Part shown: positions 1 through 9,045 of the stretch, one piece after another
Numbering within the stretch: the stretch's first letter is position 1
Layout: every line of letters starts with the position of its first letter
Origin: Sporichthyaceae bacterium
Lineage (GTDB): Bacteria > Actinomycetota > Actinomycetes > Sporichthyales > Sporichthyaceae
Assembly (NCBI GenBank): GCA_036493475.1
Contig: DASXPS010000165.1
Location: 1 to 63,795 of the forward strand
Reading direction: 5' to 3'
Length of the DNA: 63,795 nt
Translations under genes and position numbers: made by a program
The notes under the pieces: model-generated
Databases searched by the model: none
Seen by the model: only the letters and a program-made list of their open reading frames with translations
Told to the model about the DNA's origin: nothing

Positions 1-1077
1 CAGCACCGGCAGCGCGGTGCCCGCGTAGGCGAACACCAGCGTGTACACCGTCGAGGCGATGTGGTCGCGGCCGATACGCATACCCGCGGCGAACAATCGG
101 GCCCGCGACTGCGTCGGGTCCGTCTGATACAACTCCCACACCGCGGAGGCCTGGGTCACCGTGACGTCGTTGAGCACACCCAACGAGGCGATCACCAGCC
201 CGCACAGCAGCAGTCCGGACAGTTGGATCTGCCCGGCGAACGCGGACAGGTACTGATCGTCCTCGCTGCCCAACCCGGACAGGTGGAAGCCGGCCACCGC
301 CACCCAGCCGAGCAAGGCGGTGGTGGCCAGGCCGAGCAGCGTGCCCAGCAGCGCGGTGGTGGTGCGTACCGAGACGCCGTGCGCCACGTAGAGCACCACG
401 AACAGAATTGCCGCGCCGCCGACCACGCCCACGGCCAACGCGGAGCGCCCGTCAAGTAAGGCGGGCAGCATGAACTTGGTGAGGACCAGGGCGGCGACGC
501 CGAGGCCGGCCAGTGCGGCCAGCCCGCGCAGTCGGGCTACCGCGACCACCAGCACCGCGAACAGCACCCCGAGGGCGACCATCGGGGTGCTGCGGGCGAA
601 GTCGGCGAACGCGTAGCTGTCCGCAGGTGCGACATCCGCACCCTGGTCGACCTTCGACACCAGCAGGTCGTCACCGGGGTGCACACCGGCGCGGTAGATC
701 TCCGGTTGCACCAGCACGGTGGCCTGCCGGCCGGCGTCGGCGCCGTGCCGAATACGCACCACCACCTTGCCGCAGCGCACCTGCGTGGGCTTCCCGTCCG
801 GGCCGATGGTGCTGCCGGTGCTCTCGCAGTCGTACGGCGTCACGCTGAGCGCGGTGGCGTGCACCAGGTGGGCAGGTTGCTCGTCGGGGGACAGCGGCAG
901 CGCGGCCCGCGGACCGTGCGGCCACAGCACGATCATCGCGACCACGGTGACGGCCGCCAGCCCGCCGACCAGTGCGGTCAGCCAGATGACCAGACGGCGA
1001 TCCGCCGGACTCGCGGATCGCCGGTGTTCGTGGCCATGACCGTGTCCGGATCCGTGGTCGTGCCGCCTGGCGCTCAC
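1..1077 (-). CDS. YibE/F-family multipass membrane protein (3' end outside window)
   Basis: A YibE/F-like membrane protein; 359 codons are visible and the gene runs off the left edge. The N terminus is His-rich (HDHGSGHGHGHEHRR), followed by one transmembrane helix, an extracytoplasmic segment of about 100 residues with two Cys, then closely spaced hydrophobic helices (TPMVALGVLFAVLVVAVARL onward). The GLVIASLGVLNDVTVTQA stretch is typical of the family. The GTG start was chosen because the His-rich segment follows directly. The only SD-like GGAG lies just 2 nt upstream, so the mRNA may be leaderless, with TATCAT (1088-1093, minus strand) as a -10. A Zur-like box covers that -10. The function of YibE/F proteins is poorly known; the His-rich tail and box suggest a metal-related role (inference). 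Confidence 0.8.
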   Translation of the reverse strand, partial: MSARRHDHGSGHGHGHEHRRSASPADRRLVIWLTALVGGLAAVTVVAMIVLWPHGPRAALPLSPDEQPAHLVHATALSVTPYDCESTGSTIGPDGKPTQVRCGKVVVRIRHGADAGRQATVLVQPEIYRAGVHPGDDLLVSKVDQGADVAPADSYAFADFARSTPMVALGVLFAVLVVAVARLRGLAALAGLGVAALVLTKFMLPALLDGRSALAVGVVGGAAILFVVLYVAHGVSVRTTTALLGTLLGLATTALLGWVAVAGFHLSGLGSEDDQYLSAFAGQIQLSGLLLCGLVIASLGVLNDVTVTQASAVWELYQTDPTQSRARLFAAGMRIGRDHIASTVYTLVFAYAGTALPVL

Positions 1078-1087
1078 AGCTCCGAAA

Positions 1088-1102
1088 TGATAATCGTTGT
1101 CA
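1088..1102. promoter_or_regulatory. Zur/Fur-like operator
   Basis: TGATAATCGTTGTCA is a 7-1-7 imperfect inverted repeat. It resembles the Fur-superfamily consensus TGAWAATNATTWTCA and the actinobacterial Zur box. It lies 10 nt before the YibE/F start, over its probable -10 element, and 45 nt before the divergent zinc metalloprotease start. The choice of Zur over Fur rests on the zinc- and histidine-related neighbours. Confidence 0.45.
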
Positions 1103-1147
1103 AACAGGTCACGGCCACCGGCACGGCCGCGGCGGAAGGAGAAATCG

Positions 1148-3049
1148 GTGAACTCTCGGTGGTGGTGCACCAGACGCGTCGGGTTGTGGTCGGTGATCGG
1201 TGCTCTTCTACTGGCCGGTTTCGGTGCCGGCCCCGCGCGGGCCGGCGCGACCACTCCGTCGACGCCGGTGACCGACCCGGCCGGTCAGCCGGGGATTCCT
1301 GTGCTGTCCGAGCACACGACGTACTCCCTCTCCCCGCAATTGGCCGCAATGCTCGGCACCGATCGATTGACCCCGGAGGGGGTGGCCAGGCTGCGCGCCG
1401 CAGCGCGGCCCGAACTGGCGGGGGAGAAGACCCCACCGATCGGCACCACGCTGCTGTGGCCGGCGCTGGACATCGTCAAGGGCATCCCGCCGGGCATCTA
1501 CCTGAAGCCGTACACACTGCGTGGCATCGGGGACAAGATTGAGGTCTGGGTGGCGTCGGGCTGCGACCTGACGTCCTGCGGCACCGCGTTCCCCGCCGGT
1601 GACTGTCGCGACCGGGACGTGCCGGGCTCCACCACGATCACCGACGATCAGGTGCAGTACCTGATCCACACCTTCGACGGGACCATCTACCCGAAGGAGA
1701 CCAAGGCCTTCTCCACCCCGCCGGACCACAACGGCAGCTCCACCATCCCCGGACTGGTCCCGCTGGGTCTGGACTTCTCCGGCAACGGCGAGCACACGGT
1801 CACGCTGGTGGACAACGTCCGCGACGAGAACTTCTACGACTTCCCGAAGAACCAGACCTACATCGCGGGCTTCTTCGCCCCGGTGTTCAACCAGCTCACC
1901 GACCGCAACGTGATGACCATCGACGCCTTCGACTGGGTGCACCGCACCGGCGCACACCCCAAGGACGAGCCGAACGACGACCCGTGCAAGTCCCGACCCG
2001 CACACCCGTTCACCTATGAAGGGGTCTTCGGGCATGAGTGGCAACACCTGCTGGAGCACTATCAGGACCCGAACGAGTTCACCTGGGTGAACGAGGGGCT
2101 GTCCATGTTCGCCGAGGCACTCGATCACTTCGCCGACGTGCGGCCGCGGGTCAACGAAGTCAACGGTCAATCTCAGATGCTGTGCTTCCAGGGGTGGGGC
2201 ACTGTCAAGGGCAAGTCCAACCACAACCCACGTCCGTGCGGTGGACCGCAGAACTCATTGACCGTCTGGGGTGATGAGAACTCCGTCGACCCGGATTCGA
2301 TCCTCGCCGACTACGGCAACGCGTGGTCGTTCATGCTCTACCTCTACGACCACTACGGGTTGGCCTTCATGTCGGCCCTGCACCGCGACGCCGCCCACCA
2401 GGGTCTGGCCAGTGTCCAGTTCCTGCTGAACACCTACGCCCCCGGCACCAAGGTCGCTGACCTGCTGCACGACTTCCAACTGGGCAACCTGCTCGGGGGA
2501 TTCCTCGACCACCGGGGAAAGAAGATCGCCACCGTGTCCGGCATCGCCCGGGACAAGCTGCTGAGCACGGACCTGGACGCGACGCTGAATCTGGACGACG
2601 ACACCTGCTACGCGTTGCCCGGCGCGTCGCCCAACGGTGCGGACTACGTGCGGCTGCGCGGCGCCAACGCCGGGGAATATCTGACGGGTGCCCAGCTACG
2701 GTCACTGCAGTTCACCGGCGACGCCAAGACGATCGCGGCCTCCTCTGCTGCCTCAGACCAACCGTTGAACCTCGGCGGGGATGACGCCGGGGGCCCGGCC
2801 GCGGTGGAAGGTTGGTACATCAGCCTGGTCGGGATTGACGTCAAGGACCACCGGGCGTTGGTGCTCTCCCACCCCGGCTTCTCGTGGACCCCCTCGGCCA
2901 GACAGCTCAAGCGCTTCGCGGCCTACTCCGAGGTGGTCGCGGTGGTCGCGCACGATGCCACCGCGGACGCGACCGACGACACCGGCGGTGGCGAGCAATC
3001 CGCGGACTACCAGCTGACGGCCGACGGCACGGCCCAGCCGGGCGGCTGA
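1148..3049 (+). CDS. Secreted zinc metalloprotease (HEWQH motif)
   Basis: A 633-residue exported protein. The GTG start is set by AAGGAG 6 nt upstream; an open frame extends further upstream but lacks an SD. A signal peptide (NSRWWCTRRVGLWSVIGALL, then LAGFGAGPARAG) ends near residue 34. The gluzincin-type HEXXH is H296-E-W-Q-H300, followed about 20 residues on by WVNEGLSMFAE, which offers the third zinc ligand. It resembles M6-like or uncharacterised neutral metalloproteases; the exact MEROPS family is uncertain. The C-terminal 200 residues probably form a beta-rich accessory domain. It is divergent from the YibE/F gene across a Zur-like box, so both may respond to zinc. Confidence 0.75.
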   Translation: MNSRWWCTRRVGLWSVIGALLLAGFGAGPARAGATTPSTPVTDPAGQPGIPVLSEHTTYSLSPQLAAMLGTDRLTPEGVARLRAAARPELAGEKTPPIGTTLLWPALDIVKGIPPGIYLKPYTLRGIGDKIEVWVASGCDLTSCGTAFPAGDCRDRDVPGSTTITDDQVQYLIHTFDGTIYPKETKAFSTPPDHNGSSTIPGLVPLGLDFSGNGEHTVTLVDNVRDENFYDFPKNQTYIAGFFAPVFNQLTDRNVMTIDAFDWVHRTGAHPKDEPNDDPCKSRPAHPFTYEGVFGHEWQHLLEHYQDPNEFTWVNEGLSMFAEALDHFADVRPRVNEVNGQSQMLCFQGWGTVKGKSNHNPRPCGGPQNSLTVWGDENSVDPDSILADYGNAWSFMLYLYDHYGLAFMSALHRDAAHQGLASVQFLLNTYAPGTKVADLLHDFQLGNLLGGFLDHRGKKIATVSGIARDKLLSTDLDATLNLDDDTCYALPGASPNGADYVRLRGANAGEYLTGAQLRSLQFTGDAKTIAASSAASDQPLNLGGDDAGGPAAVEGWYISLVGIDVKDHRALVLSHPGFSWTPSARQLKRFAAYSEVVAVVAHDATADATDDTGGGEQSADYQLTADGTAQPGG

Positions 3050-3150
3050 TCCCTCGCAGGTGGGCGGTACCGTCGCGACAAGCCACGATTGTGTTTCCGC
3101 CCGGCCGGGTAGCAGGGCTGACAATCGTTTCCCACCAACGAGGTACCCGA

Positions 3151-4047
3151 ATGACAGTTCTGGCAACCGGCCAGTTCACCGACGCCAATCGCTGGGTCCG
3201 CGGCGACGGGCTGCAGATCGTCATGGTCGTGCTCGGGGTGATCCTGCTGTCGCGCGCGGTCGGCGCGTTCGGCCGGTTGATCACCGGACGCATCGACTCC
3301 GGCACCGAACAGCAGCAGGCCGATTCCGTCAGCAAGTCCGAAGATCTGCGGCACCGCCACTCGGTGGCCCAGGTGCTCACCTGGCTGGCCAATGTGCTGC
3401 TGATGAGCATCGGCGCGGTGCGGGTGGTGAACCTGCTCGGCTTCTCCATCACCGGACTGGTCGCCCCGGCCGCGGTGCTCGGCGTCGCGCTGGGCTTCGG
3501 TGCCCAGCGCATCGTGCAGGACCTGCTGGCCGGCTTCTTCATCATCACCGAGCGGCAGTACGGGTTCGGCGACGTGATCCGCATCGCGGCGCTCGGCGAC
3601 GCCAAGGGCGTGGAGGGCACCGTAGAGGAAATCTCGCTGCGCATCACCCGGATGCGCTCGGTCGACGGTGAAGTGATCATCGTGCCGAACGGACAGATCG
3701 TGCAGGTCACGAACCTGTCCCGGGACTGGGCGCGGGCCGTGGTGGACATCCCGCTGTTGCCGTCCACGGACATCGCCGAGGCCAACCGGATCCTCCAGGA
3801 GGTGACCGCGGCCGCCTGGGAGGACGAACGGCTGCGCACGCTGATGTACGACAAGCCCACGGTCATCGGTGTGGAACGCATCGACGTGCGGCAGGTGACT
3901 GTGCGGATCGTCGCGCGCACCGTGCCGGACAAGCATTGGGAGGTGCAACGCGCCCTGCGCGCTCGGGTGATCACCGCGTTCCGCAAGCACGGCATCATGC
4001 TGCCCTCGGAGGCCATCCTGCTGCCCAACCCGGTGGCGGCCCCATGA
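3151..4047 (+). CDS. MscS-family mechanosensitive channel
   Basis: A 298-residue small-conductance mechanosensitive channel. It has one early helix (LQIVMVVLGVILLSRAVGAF), a second (VLTWLANVLLMSIGAVRVVN) and the pore-lining TM3-like helix (LVAPAAVLGVALGFGAQRIV) followed by QDLLAGFFIITERQYGFGDV, the family's most conserved block. The beta domain carries VEEISLRITRMRSVDGEVII and VPNGQI. The ATG start has GAGG about 8 nt upstream. It would release solutes during hypo-osmotic shock. Its stop codon overlaps the ATG of a 12-codon mini-ORF that couples to the next gene. Confidence 0.9.
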   Translation: MTVLATGQFTDANRWVRGDGLQIVMVVLGVILLSRAVGAFGRLITGRIDSGTEQQQADSVSKSEDLRHRHSVAQVLTWLANVLLMSIGAVRVVNLLGFSITGLVAPAAVLGVALGFGAQRIVQDLLAGFFIITERQYGFGDVIRIAALGDAKGVEGTVEEISLRITRMRSVDGEVIIVPNGQIVQVTNLSRDWARAVVDIPLLPSTDIAEANRILQEVTAAAWEDERLRTLMYDKPTVIGVERIDVRQVTVRIVARTVPDKHWEVQRALRARVITAFRKHGIMLPSEAILLPNPVAAP

Positions 4048-4082
4048 ACGAGCGCAGCGAGCGAATCATGGGCACGGCATGA
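4044..4082 (+). other. Mini-ORF MNERSERIMGTA bridging two genes (repeat copy 1)
   Basis: A 12-codon reading frame. Its ATG overlaps the MscS stop (ATGA at 4044-4047) and its TGA overlaps the ATG of the next gene (ATGA at 4079-4082). The first 25 nt (4044-4068) match 22 of 25 positions of a second copy at 26882-26906 on the minus strand. That copy begins in the same way at an upstream stop and encodes MSERSERI. It may relay ribosomes between genes (inference). Confidence 0.5.
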
Positions 4083-4510
4083 AGCGGTTGCCCAGCACCC
4101 TGGCCGGCGGGCGAATTCGCACATCGACGGTACTGCTCCTGATCGCCTTTCTCGGCGTGCTGACGCTGTGGGTGTCGGTGCGCCCCACCACCGAGGAACA
4201 GGTTGAACAGGTGGCGGTCCGACACAAGACCACGCACCGCACGGTGACCCGAACGATTCGACCCACGCCGACCCCGACGCCCAGCGCGGTATCCACCGCT
4301 CCGCCGGCCAAGGGCGGGCCGGCAGAGGTCCCCGCGCCACTGCCGGTCGCACCGGCGCCCACCACCACGCCGGGGCAGACGGGCCCGCCCGCCGGGTCGA
4401 TCTCCCACGTGTTGGCGCCCGGCCATTCCGCGCCGGCGGCAACGCCGCCGCCGGACGGCTCAACTCCGGCCCCTCCGCCGCCGGCGCCGAACGCCCAGCC
4501 CGCGCCCTGA
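4079..4510 (+). CDS. Proline-rich membrane-anchored protein, unknown function
   Basis: 143 residues. A basic N terminus (MKRLPSTLAGGRIR) is followed by one transmembrane helix (TVLLLIAFLGVLTLWVSV), then an extracytoplasmic tail of about 110 residues rich in Pro, Thr and Ala (TPTPTPS, APLPVAPAPTTT, APPPPAPNAQPAP). No domain is recognised; the composition fits a cell-wall-spanning tether. It is translationally linked to MscS through the mini-ORF. It ends 1 nt from the convergent amidotransferase gene. Confidence 0.65.
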   Translation: MKRLPSTLAGGRIRTSTVLLLIAFLGVLTLWVSVRPTTEEQVEQVAVRHKTTHRTVTRTIRPTPTPTPSAVSTAPPAKGGPAEVPAPLPVAPAPTTTPGQTGPPAGSISHVLAPGHSAPAATPPPDGSTPAPPPPAPNAQPAP

Positions 4511-4511
4511 A

Positions 4512-5171
4512 CTACAGCACGAGGTCGAATAGCCGGCCCAGCGCGGCGCGCCCACCTTCCTCCACGGCCTGCCGGTCGGCCTCCCGGATCTGCACGCCCG
4601 CCGGCAGGTGCGGCGCCCAGGCCGTAGCCAATGCCGCGTCCAACTCGACGTGGAACTGCAGGCCCCAGGCCCGCTCGCCGACCCGGAACGCCTGGTGCGG
4701 GTAGTGCGCGGAGCGAGCCAACAGCCGCGCGCCGGCCGGTAGGTCGAACGTGTCGTGGTGCCAGTGCATGACCGGCAGCATCGCGCCCGCGGGCCCCAGC
4801 ACCGGGTCGTCGGCGAGCACCTCGACCTCGCCCAACCCCACCTCGTACACCGGCCCCCGATATACCCGCGCACCCAGCGCGGCGGCCAGCAATTGCGCAC
4901 CCAGACACACCCCGAGCACCGGAATGCCGCAGGCCACCGCGGCGGCGATCAGCGCCCGCTCGGCCGGCAGGTTCGGGTGGTCGGTGTCGTCGTTCGCGCC
5001 CATCGGGCCGCCCATCACGACCAGGCCGTCAAGCTCCTCGGCGGCGGGCAGCGGATCGCCGTTCGGAATCACCCGCACGTCCACGGTGATGCCACGTTCC
5101 GTGGCCAGGCTGCTGATCAGCGCGCCGGGTTCGTGTCTCACGTGCTGGATGAAGGCCCAGGTGGGGGTCAT
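4512..5171 (-). CDS. Class I glutamine amidotransferase domain protein
   Basis: 219 residues in one GATase type 1 domain. It has the oxyanion-strand region VVMGGPMGAND, the nucleophile elbow GVCLGAQLLAAALGA (Cys89) and a C-terminal LQFHVEL with the catalytic His and the Glu nearby. Such stand-alone GMP-synthase-like domains hydrolyse glutamine or gamma-glutamyl compounds; the partner and substrate are unknown. The ATG at 5171 was preferred over a GTG at 5207 that has no SD. It is divergent from the MFS gene over a 122-bp gap. Confidence 0.8.
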   Translation of the reverse strand: MTPTWAFIQHVRHEPGALISSLATERGITVDVRVIPNGDPLPAAEELDGLVVMGGPMGANDDTDHPNLPAERALIAAAVACGIPVLGVCLGAQLLAAALGARVYRGPVYEVGLGEVEVLADDPVLGPAGAMLPVMHWHHDTFDLPAGARLLARSAHYPHQAFRVGERAWGLQFHVELDAALATAWAPHLPAGVQIREADRQAVEEGGRAALGRLFDLVL

Positions 5172-5293
5172 GCTGCCGGACCCGATGTGCCGGATTCCGG
5201 CGGCCACACAAGCGTCGGCATGGCCGCATCCTGCCGGCCGGTCGTCGCGGTTACCGTTGCGGGCGTGACGATGTCGGGCGCCGGGACCGCAAT

Positions 5294-6664
5294 GTGACGC
5301 AGCGTCGGGTAATCGTCGCGCTGCTGGCGCTGACCGCAGCCACGGTGCTGGCCGACTCGGCGGTGGTCACGCTGGCGCTGCCGCAGATACTCCGCGAACT
5401 CGGCGGCAGCGTGGCCGGGGTGGCCTGGGTGTTGATCGCGTTCAACTTGGTCCTGGCGGTTGTAGCGGTGCCGGCCGCATGGCTGCTCGCGCGACGTGCG
5501 CCCGGGCCGGGCACGGTGCTGGGCATTGCGGTGTTCGCGGGTGCCTCGGTCGCGTGCGCGTCGGCTTCCGGGTTGGGCGTGCTGATCGCGGCGCGGTGTG
5601 CGCAGGCCGGTGGCGGAGCGGTGGCGTTGGTGGGCTGCCTGGAGTTGCTGGTGGCGGTCACCGACGAACGTCGCGGGGTGCGGCTGTGGACCGTGTCCGG
5701 CGTGGTCGGCACCGCAGCCGGTCCGATGCTCGGCGGGCTGCTCACCGAGGCGTTCTCCTGGCAGTCCATCTTCATCGTGCAGGTGCCCCTGACTCTCGTC
5801 GCCATCCCCGCGGCCCTCATGGCAGGACGCACCCAACCGCACGCCGAGTGTGTTGGCTTCGCCCCACGCTCGACCGGGTTGCGGCCGGCGATCGCGCCCA
5901 ATGTGGCGTTGGCGTTGCTGTCCGCGGCGTTGACCGCGGCGCTGTTCCTGCTCGTGCTGTTGTTGGTGGAGGGCTGGCGTACCGAACCGGCGACCGCCGC
6001 GGTGACCGTTTCGGTGATCCCGGTGGCGGCCTTCCTCGCGCCGTGGATCGCCCGGGCGGCCGGGGCCGGACCGCAGTCGGAGAACATCGCGGGTTGCCTG
6101 TTGGTGGCCGGTGGGCTGTGCGGGCTGGCGTTACTGGCCGGCACCGATGCGGTCGCGACGCTGGCCCCGCAGGCCTTGATCGGCCTGGGCCTGGGGTTGA
6201 CGGTGGATTCTCTCACCGGGCAGGCGCTGCACGAACGGTTACCCCGAGCCCACCACGGCGCAGGCACCATCACCGCGCGGCACGCCGGGGTGGTGCTCGG
6301 CCTGGCCTTGCTCACCCCGATCATCACCGTCGATCTGAGGGATGCTCAGCTGCCGGCGCAGGAGGCGATGACCGCGGCCGTGTTGGATGCCCCGTTGCCC
6401 GGCACCACAAAGATCGCACTGGCCCAACAACTCGGGGACCGGCTGCTCGCCGAGCGCGGGCGAGTGCCCGACCTGCACCCGGCCTTCGCGGCGCTGCATT
6501 CGCCGGCGGACCAGCAACCTGCCGCAGCGGCACTGGAAACGAAACTCGACGAGCAACTCGACCGGGCCGCGCTACGTGCCTTCCGGCATTCCTTCCTGGC
6601 CGCCGCGGGGTTGGCCGCGCTGGCCCTGGTGCCGTTGTTGGCCACCCGCAGGAGGGCGGCATGA
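5294..6664 (+). CDS. MFS transporter
   Basis: 456 residues with 12-14 hydrophobic helices. The N terminus (VIVALLALTAATVLADSAVV, TLALPQILRELGG) is like the drug:H+ antiporter families that carry a D in TM1. TM5 has the antiporter-like GTAAGPMLGGLLTEAFSW segment. A hydrophilic stretch near residues 345-430 (RLLAERGRVPDLHPAF) comes before the last helix and is somewhat unusual. Substrate unknown; efflux is likely. The GTG start has only a weak SD. Its stop overlaps the next ATG (ATGA). Confidence 0.8.
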   Translation: MTQRRVIVALLALTAATVLADSAVVTLALPQILRELGGSVAGVAWVLIAFNLVLAVVAVPAAWLLARRAPGPGTVLGIAVFAGASVACASASGLGVLIAARCAQAGGGAVALVGCLELLVAVTDERRGVRLWTVSGVVGTAAGPMLGGLLTEAFSWQSIFIVQVPLTLVAIPAALMAGRTQPHAECVGFAPRSTGLRPAIAPNVALALLSAALTAALFLLVLLLVEGWRTEPATAAVTVSVIPVAAFLAPWIARAAGAGPQSENIAGCLLVAGGLCGLALLAGTDAVATLAPQALIGLGLGLTVDSLTGQALHERLPRAHHGAGTITARHAGVVLGLALLTPIITVDLRDAQLPAQEAMTAAVLDAPLPGTTKIALAQQLGDRLLAERGRVPDLHPAFAALHSPADQQPAAAALETKLDEQLDRAALRAFRHSFLAAAGLAALALVPLLATRRRAA

Positions 6665-7269
6665 CTGTCCCGCCGTTCGTGTTGCCGATGGGGGCTGCGG
6701 TGCTGGTCGCGGTGGTGCTCGGCGGTCAGGTCGCGGCCGGTGGATGGGACCTCGGTCCGGACCGCGCCGTCAACCCGTGCCGGGTGCGCGCCGTCGCCGC
6801 GGTGTCGCCCGGCCTGGAGGGCCTCGGGGAGGCCCTGGTGTTGCTCGGGTTGGACGGCGCCGCCTGTCGACTGCACATCACCCGGGAGACGCTGGTGCTG
6901 GGTCTGGCCCAGCCGGGTGCCCGCACCGACGCGGAGGTGAACGCGGTGCGCGGCGGCCTGCGGGACGCGGTGGACCGGATGGATGTCGAGGGCAAGCTGC
7001 CGCCCGCCTCGTCGTTGCTGGACGAGGTACTGGACAGCTCCGGCCTACCGACGCTGGCCAGAACCGCGGTCCGCGCTCTGCCGGACAGCCTGATCAACAA
7101 CCGGTTGCCCACTGCGGACGTTTTGCGACGCGCGGTGGCCGACCTCGACGTGCGCGCGCTGCTGACCCGGGTCAGCGATCCGACCGAGGTGCAGTCCCTG
7201 GTGGTGGCCGCGGTGCGCAAGGCGGTCAAGGAGCAGTTGCTCGCCGGCCTCCCGCACCCGTTCGGCTGA
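6661..7269 (+). CDS. Hypothetical protein with N-terminal hydrophobic segment
   Basis: 202 residues, no family recognised. A hydrophobic N terminus (VLPMGAAVLVAVVLGGQVAA) could be a signal peptide or anchor. Two Cys sit at NPCRVRA and AACRLHI. The rest is mostly helical, with repeated LARTAVRALPDSLI and VRALLTRV-type amphipathic stretches. It is coupled to the MFS gene by an ATGA overlap, so a role alongside that transporter is plausible but unproven. It is followed by a strong hairpin terminator. Confidence 0.6.
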   Translation: MTVPPFVLPMGAAVLVAVVLGGQVAAGGWDLGPDRAVNPCRVRAVAAVSPGLEGLGEALVLLGLDGAACRLHITRETLVLGLAQPGARTDAEVNAVRGGLRDAVDRMDVEGKLPPASSLLDEVLDSSGLPTLARTAVRALPDSLINNRLPTADVLRRAVADLDVRALLTRVSDPTEVQSLVVAAVRKAVKEQLLAGLPHPFG

Positions 7270-7304
7270 CGCGGCGGTTGGCGATCATGCGCCGGTCGTG
7301 AAGT

Positions 7305-7345
7305 GCAGGCGTGGGCCGCACAGCGGTGTGTCGGCCCACGCCTGC
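7305..7345. terminator. Bidirectional intrinsic terminator hairpin
   Basis: A perfect 13-bp stem, GCAGGCGTGGGCC (7305-7317) with GGCCCACGCCTGC (7333-7345). The 15-nt loop contains a further CACA/TGTG pairing. It lies between the converging gene at 6661-7269 and the Liv binding-protein gene ending at 7364. A short T-rich stretch (TTGTT) follows on the plus strand. Confidence 0.8.
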
Positions 7346-7363
7346 TTGTTCGATGGCGTGCGA

Positions 7364-8974
7364 CTAGCGCTTCGCCTGGGGGTCGTTCGCCGCAACCATG
7401 TCCGTGCAGACCGGGCTGTGCGTCACGGCCTTCCACCCCGAGTCGTCGTCACTCGACACTGCCGAGAACAGGCAGTACGGCACCCGCGGGTTCTGGTCCT
7501 TGCCGAAGGTCCGGGGACCGGTCAGGCCGCCGAGTTCGGTGAACTTCTGGCCCTTGAACTGCCACAGTGTGTCGAGCAGTTGTTGGGTGGTCGGCTTGTC
7601 GGGGGACAGTCCGGCGGAGGCGGCGACGAGCATGGCGCCCGCTGTCCAGCCGAGGCTGGCCGCACCGCCGGTCGTGAAGCCGGGGTCGAATTTCGCAACC
7701 TGTGCCTGGTAGTACTTCTCGGCCGGTGTCGAGTCCGCCATCCAGCCGAAGACGTTAAGCGGGATGTACGTGTTGCCGAGCCACTTGCTACCGAGGAACT
7801 GCTTTTCATTGCCGACGCCGAGCGGATGCCCCAGCACCTTCGGGAAGAACCCGACTTGCTCGCAGGACCGGCCGATCCGCTTCATCGACGCGGCGTCCAT
7901 GTTGAGGGCGACCGCCTCCACGCCGGCGTTCTTCATCTGCAGGCACTGTTGAACGAACGAGGGCGCGGTCAGCGAGACCTGGGCGTCGACCTTGTCAACG
8001 AGCCCCATCTTGGGCGCGAGGTCCTTGAACGCGTTGTAGGTGTCCGTGCAGGAGCGGGGCACCTCGATGCAGTAGAACAGGCCGACGTTCTTGACGTGGA
8101 AGTAGTTCTTGGCTCCGTACAGGAACCCGTAGGCCAGTGATTGCTGGGGGGCGCCCTGCGGGAACATCAACGGGTTGGTGAACCAGGTGCTGTTGGTGAT
8201 GTCCGAGCCTATGATCGGGATGCCGGTGCGCCGGATGATCGGGGCCACCGCGTCGATGGTGAGGACCTCGATGTTGCCGACGAAGGCCAGGATCTTTTTA
8301 TCCTGGATCATGTTCTGGACCTTCGTGGCCGCCGTCGACGGATCGCCCTGGTCGTCATCGAAGTACATGTGAATCTTGTGTCCGTTGAGCCCGCCGCACG
8401 CGTTGGTCGCGGCGACGAAGACGTTGAGCGCGTTGACCACGGGTCCGAAAAGCTCACCGAGTACGCCGGAGAGCGTGCTCACGTTCCCGATCGGAACCTC
8501 GGAAAGAGTCGCCGGCTTGCAAGGTGCGTTACCGCCGAAGATCCGGTTGCCGGAGACCAGATTCTGCACAGCGGCTGCTGAGGACGAGGTGGTTTGCCCG
8601 GTGCCGACGGCAGCCGGGGCCACCCCGGCGGCCGGCTTGCCGGCGTCGGCCGGCTTGGCGGCCTTACCGGTCGTTCCGGGGGCCTTGTTGTTCTTCTCCG
8701 GCGCCGCCGCAACCCCGCCGGCTGCCGCCGCGGCCTTGCCGGCGGTAGCAGCCGTGGCATTCGTCGGGTCTGCTGCCGTACCCGCCGCGGGTGCGGCTGG
8801 CGCGGCGGCAGCGTCGGGTGATCCGGCGGCTGTGCCCTGATCTGTTTGCGCGACCGGGGCGCCGGCGCTGGTTGCAGTGTCGGTGACGGGTTTGCCGCAG
8901 CCCGCGACGAGCGTGAGCGCGGCCACACCGGCGACCACAGTGGTCGTCAGCCTCCGCCAGGTGGGCGTGGTCAT
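7364..8974 (-). CDS. Branched-chain amino acid-type ABC transporter substrate-binding lipoprotein
   Basis: 536 residues, last gene of the Liv-type operon. The signal ends in a lipobox (LTLVAGC), so the mature protein should be lipidated. An Ala/Pro/Lys-rich linker of about 120 residues separates the lipid anchor from a Leu/Ile/Val-type periplasmic-binding-protein fold (NVFVAATNACGGLNGHKIHM, DDQGDPSTAATKVQNMI, LAFVGNIEVLTIDAVAPIIR). The ATG has AAGGAG 6 nt upstream. The ligand need not be an amino acid: the operon shares operator-like sites with the adjacent ketone/terpenoid catabolic genes, which suggests uptake of that substrate or a breakdown product. Confidence 0.85.
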   Translation of the reverse strand: MTTPTWRRLTTTVVAGVAALTLVAGCGKPVTDTATSAGAPVAQTDQGTAAGSPDAAAAPAAPAAGTAADPTNATAATAGKAAAAAGGVAAAPEKNNKAPGTTGKAAKPADAGKPAAGVAPAAVGTGQTTSSSAAAVQNLVSGNRIFGGNAPCKPATLSEVPIGNVSTLSGVLGELFGPVVNALNVFVAATNACGGLNGHKIHMYFDDDQGDPSTAATKVQNMIQDKKILAFVGNIEVLTIDAVAPIIRRTGIPIIGSDITNSTWFTNPLMFPQGAPQQSLAYGFLYGAKNYFHVKNVGLFYCIEVPRSCTDTYNAFKDLAPKMGLVDKVDAQVSLTAPSFVQQCLQMKNAGVEAVALNMDAASMKRIGRSCEQVGFFPKVLGHPLGVGNEKQFLGSKWLGNTYIPLNVFGWMADSTPAEKYYQAQVAKFDPGFTTGGAASLGWTAGAMLVAASAGLSPDKPTTQQLLDTLWQFKGQKFTELGGLTGPRTFGKDQNPRVPYCLFSAVSSDDDSGWKAVTHSPVCTDMVAANDPQAKR

Positions 8975-9045
8975 GTGGACTCCTTCATGCAGGGACGGCC
9001 GCACGGACGGGACGCCGTCGGCACCGGTTCGACGTTCATGAGTTG

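Noticed and set aside
2907-4463. A 518-codon open frame antisense to the MscS and Pro-rich genes
   Set aside because: Arg/Ser/Pro-rich translation with no motif; it is a high-GC shadow of clearly real genes on the other strand.
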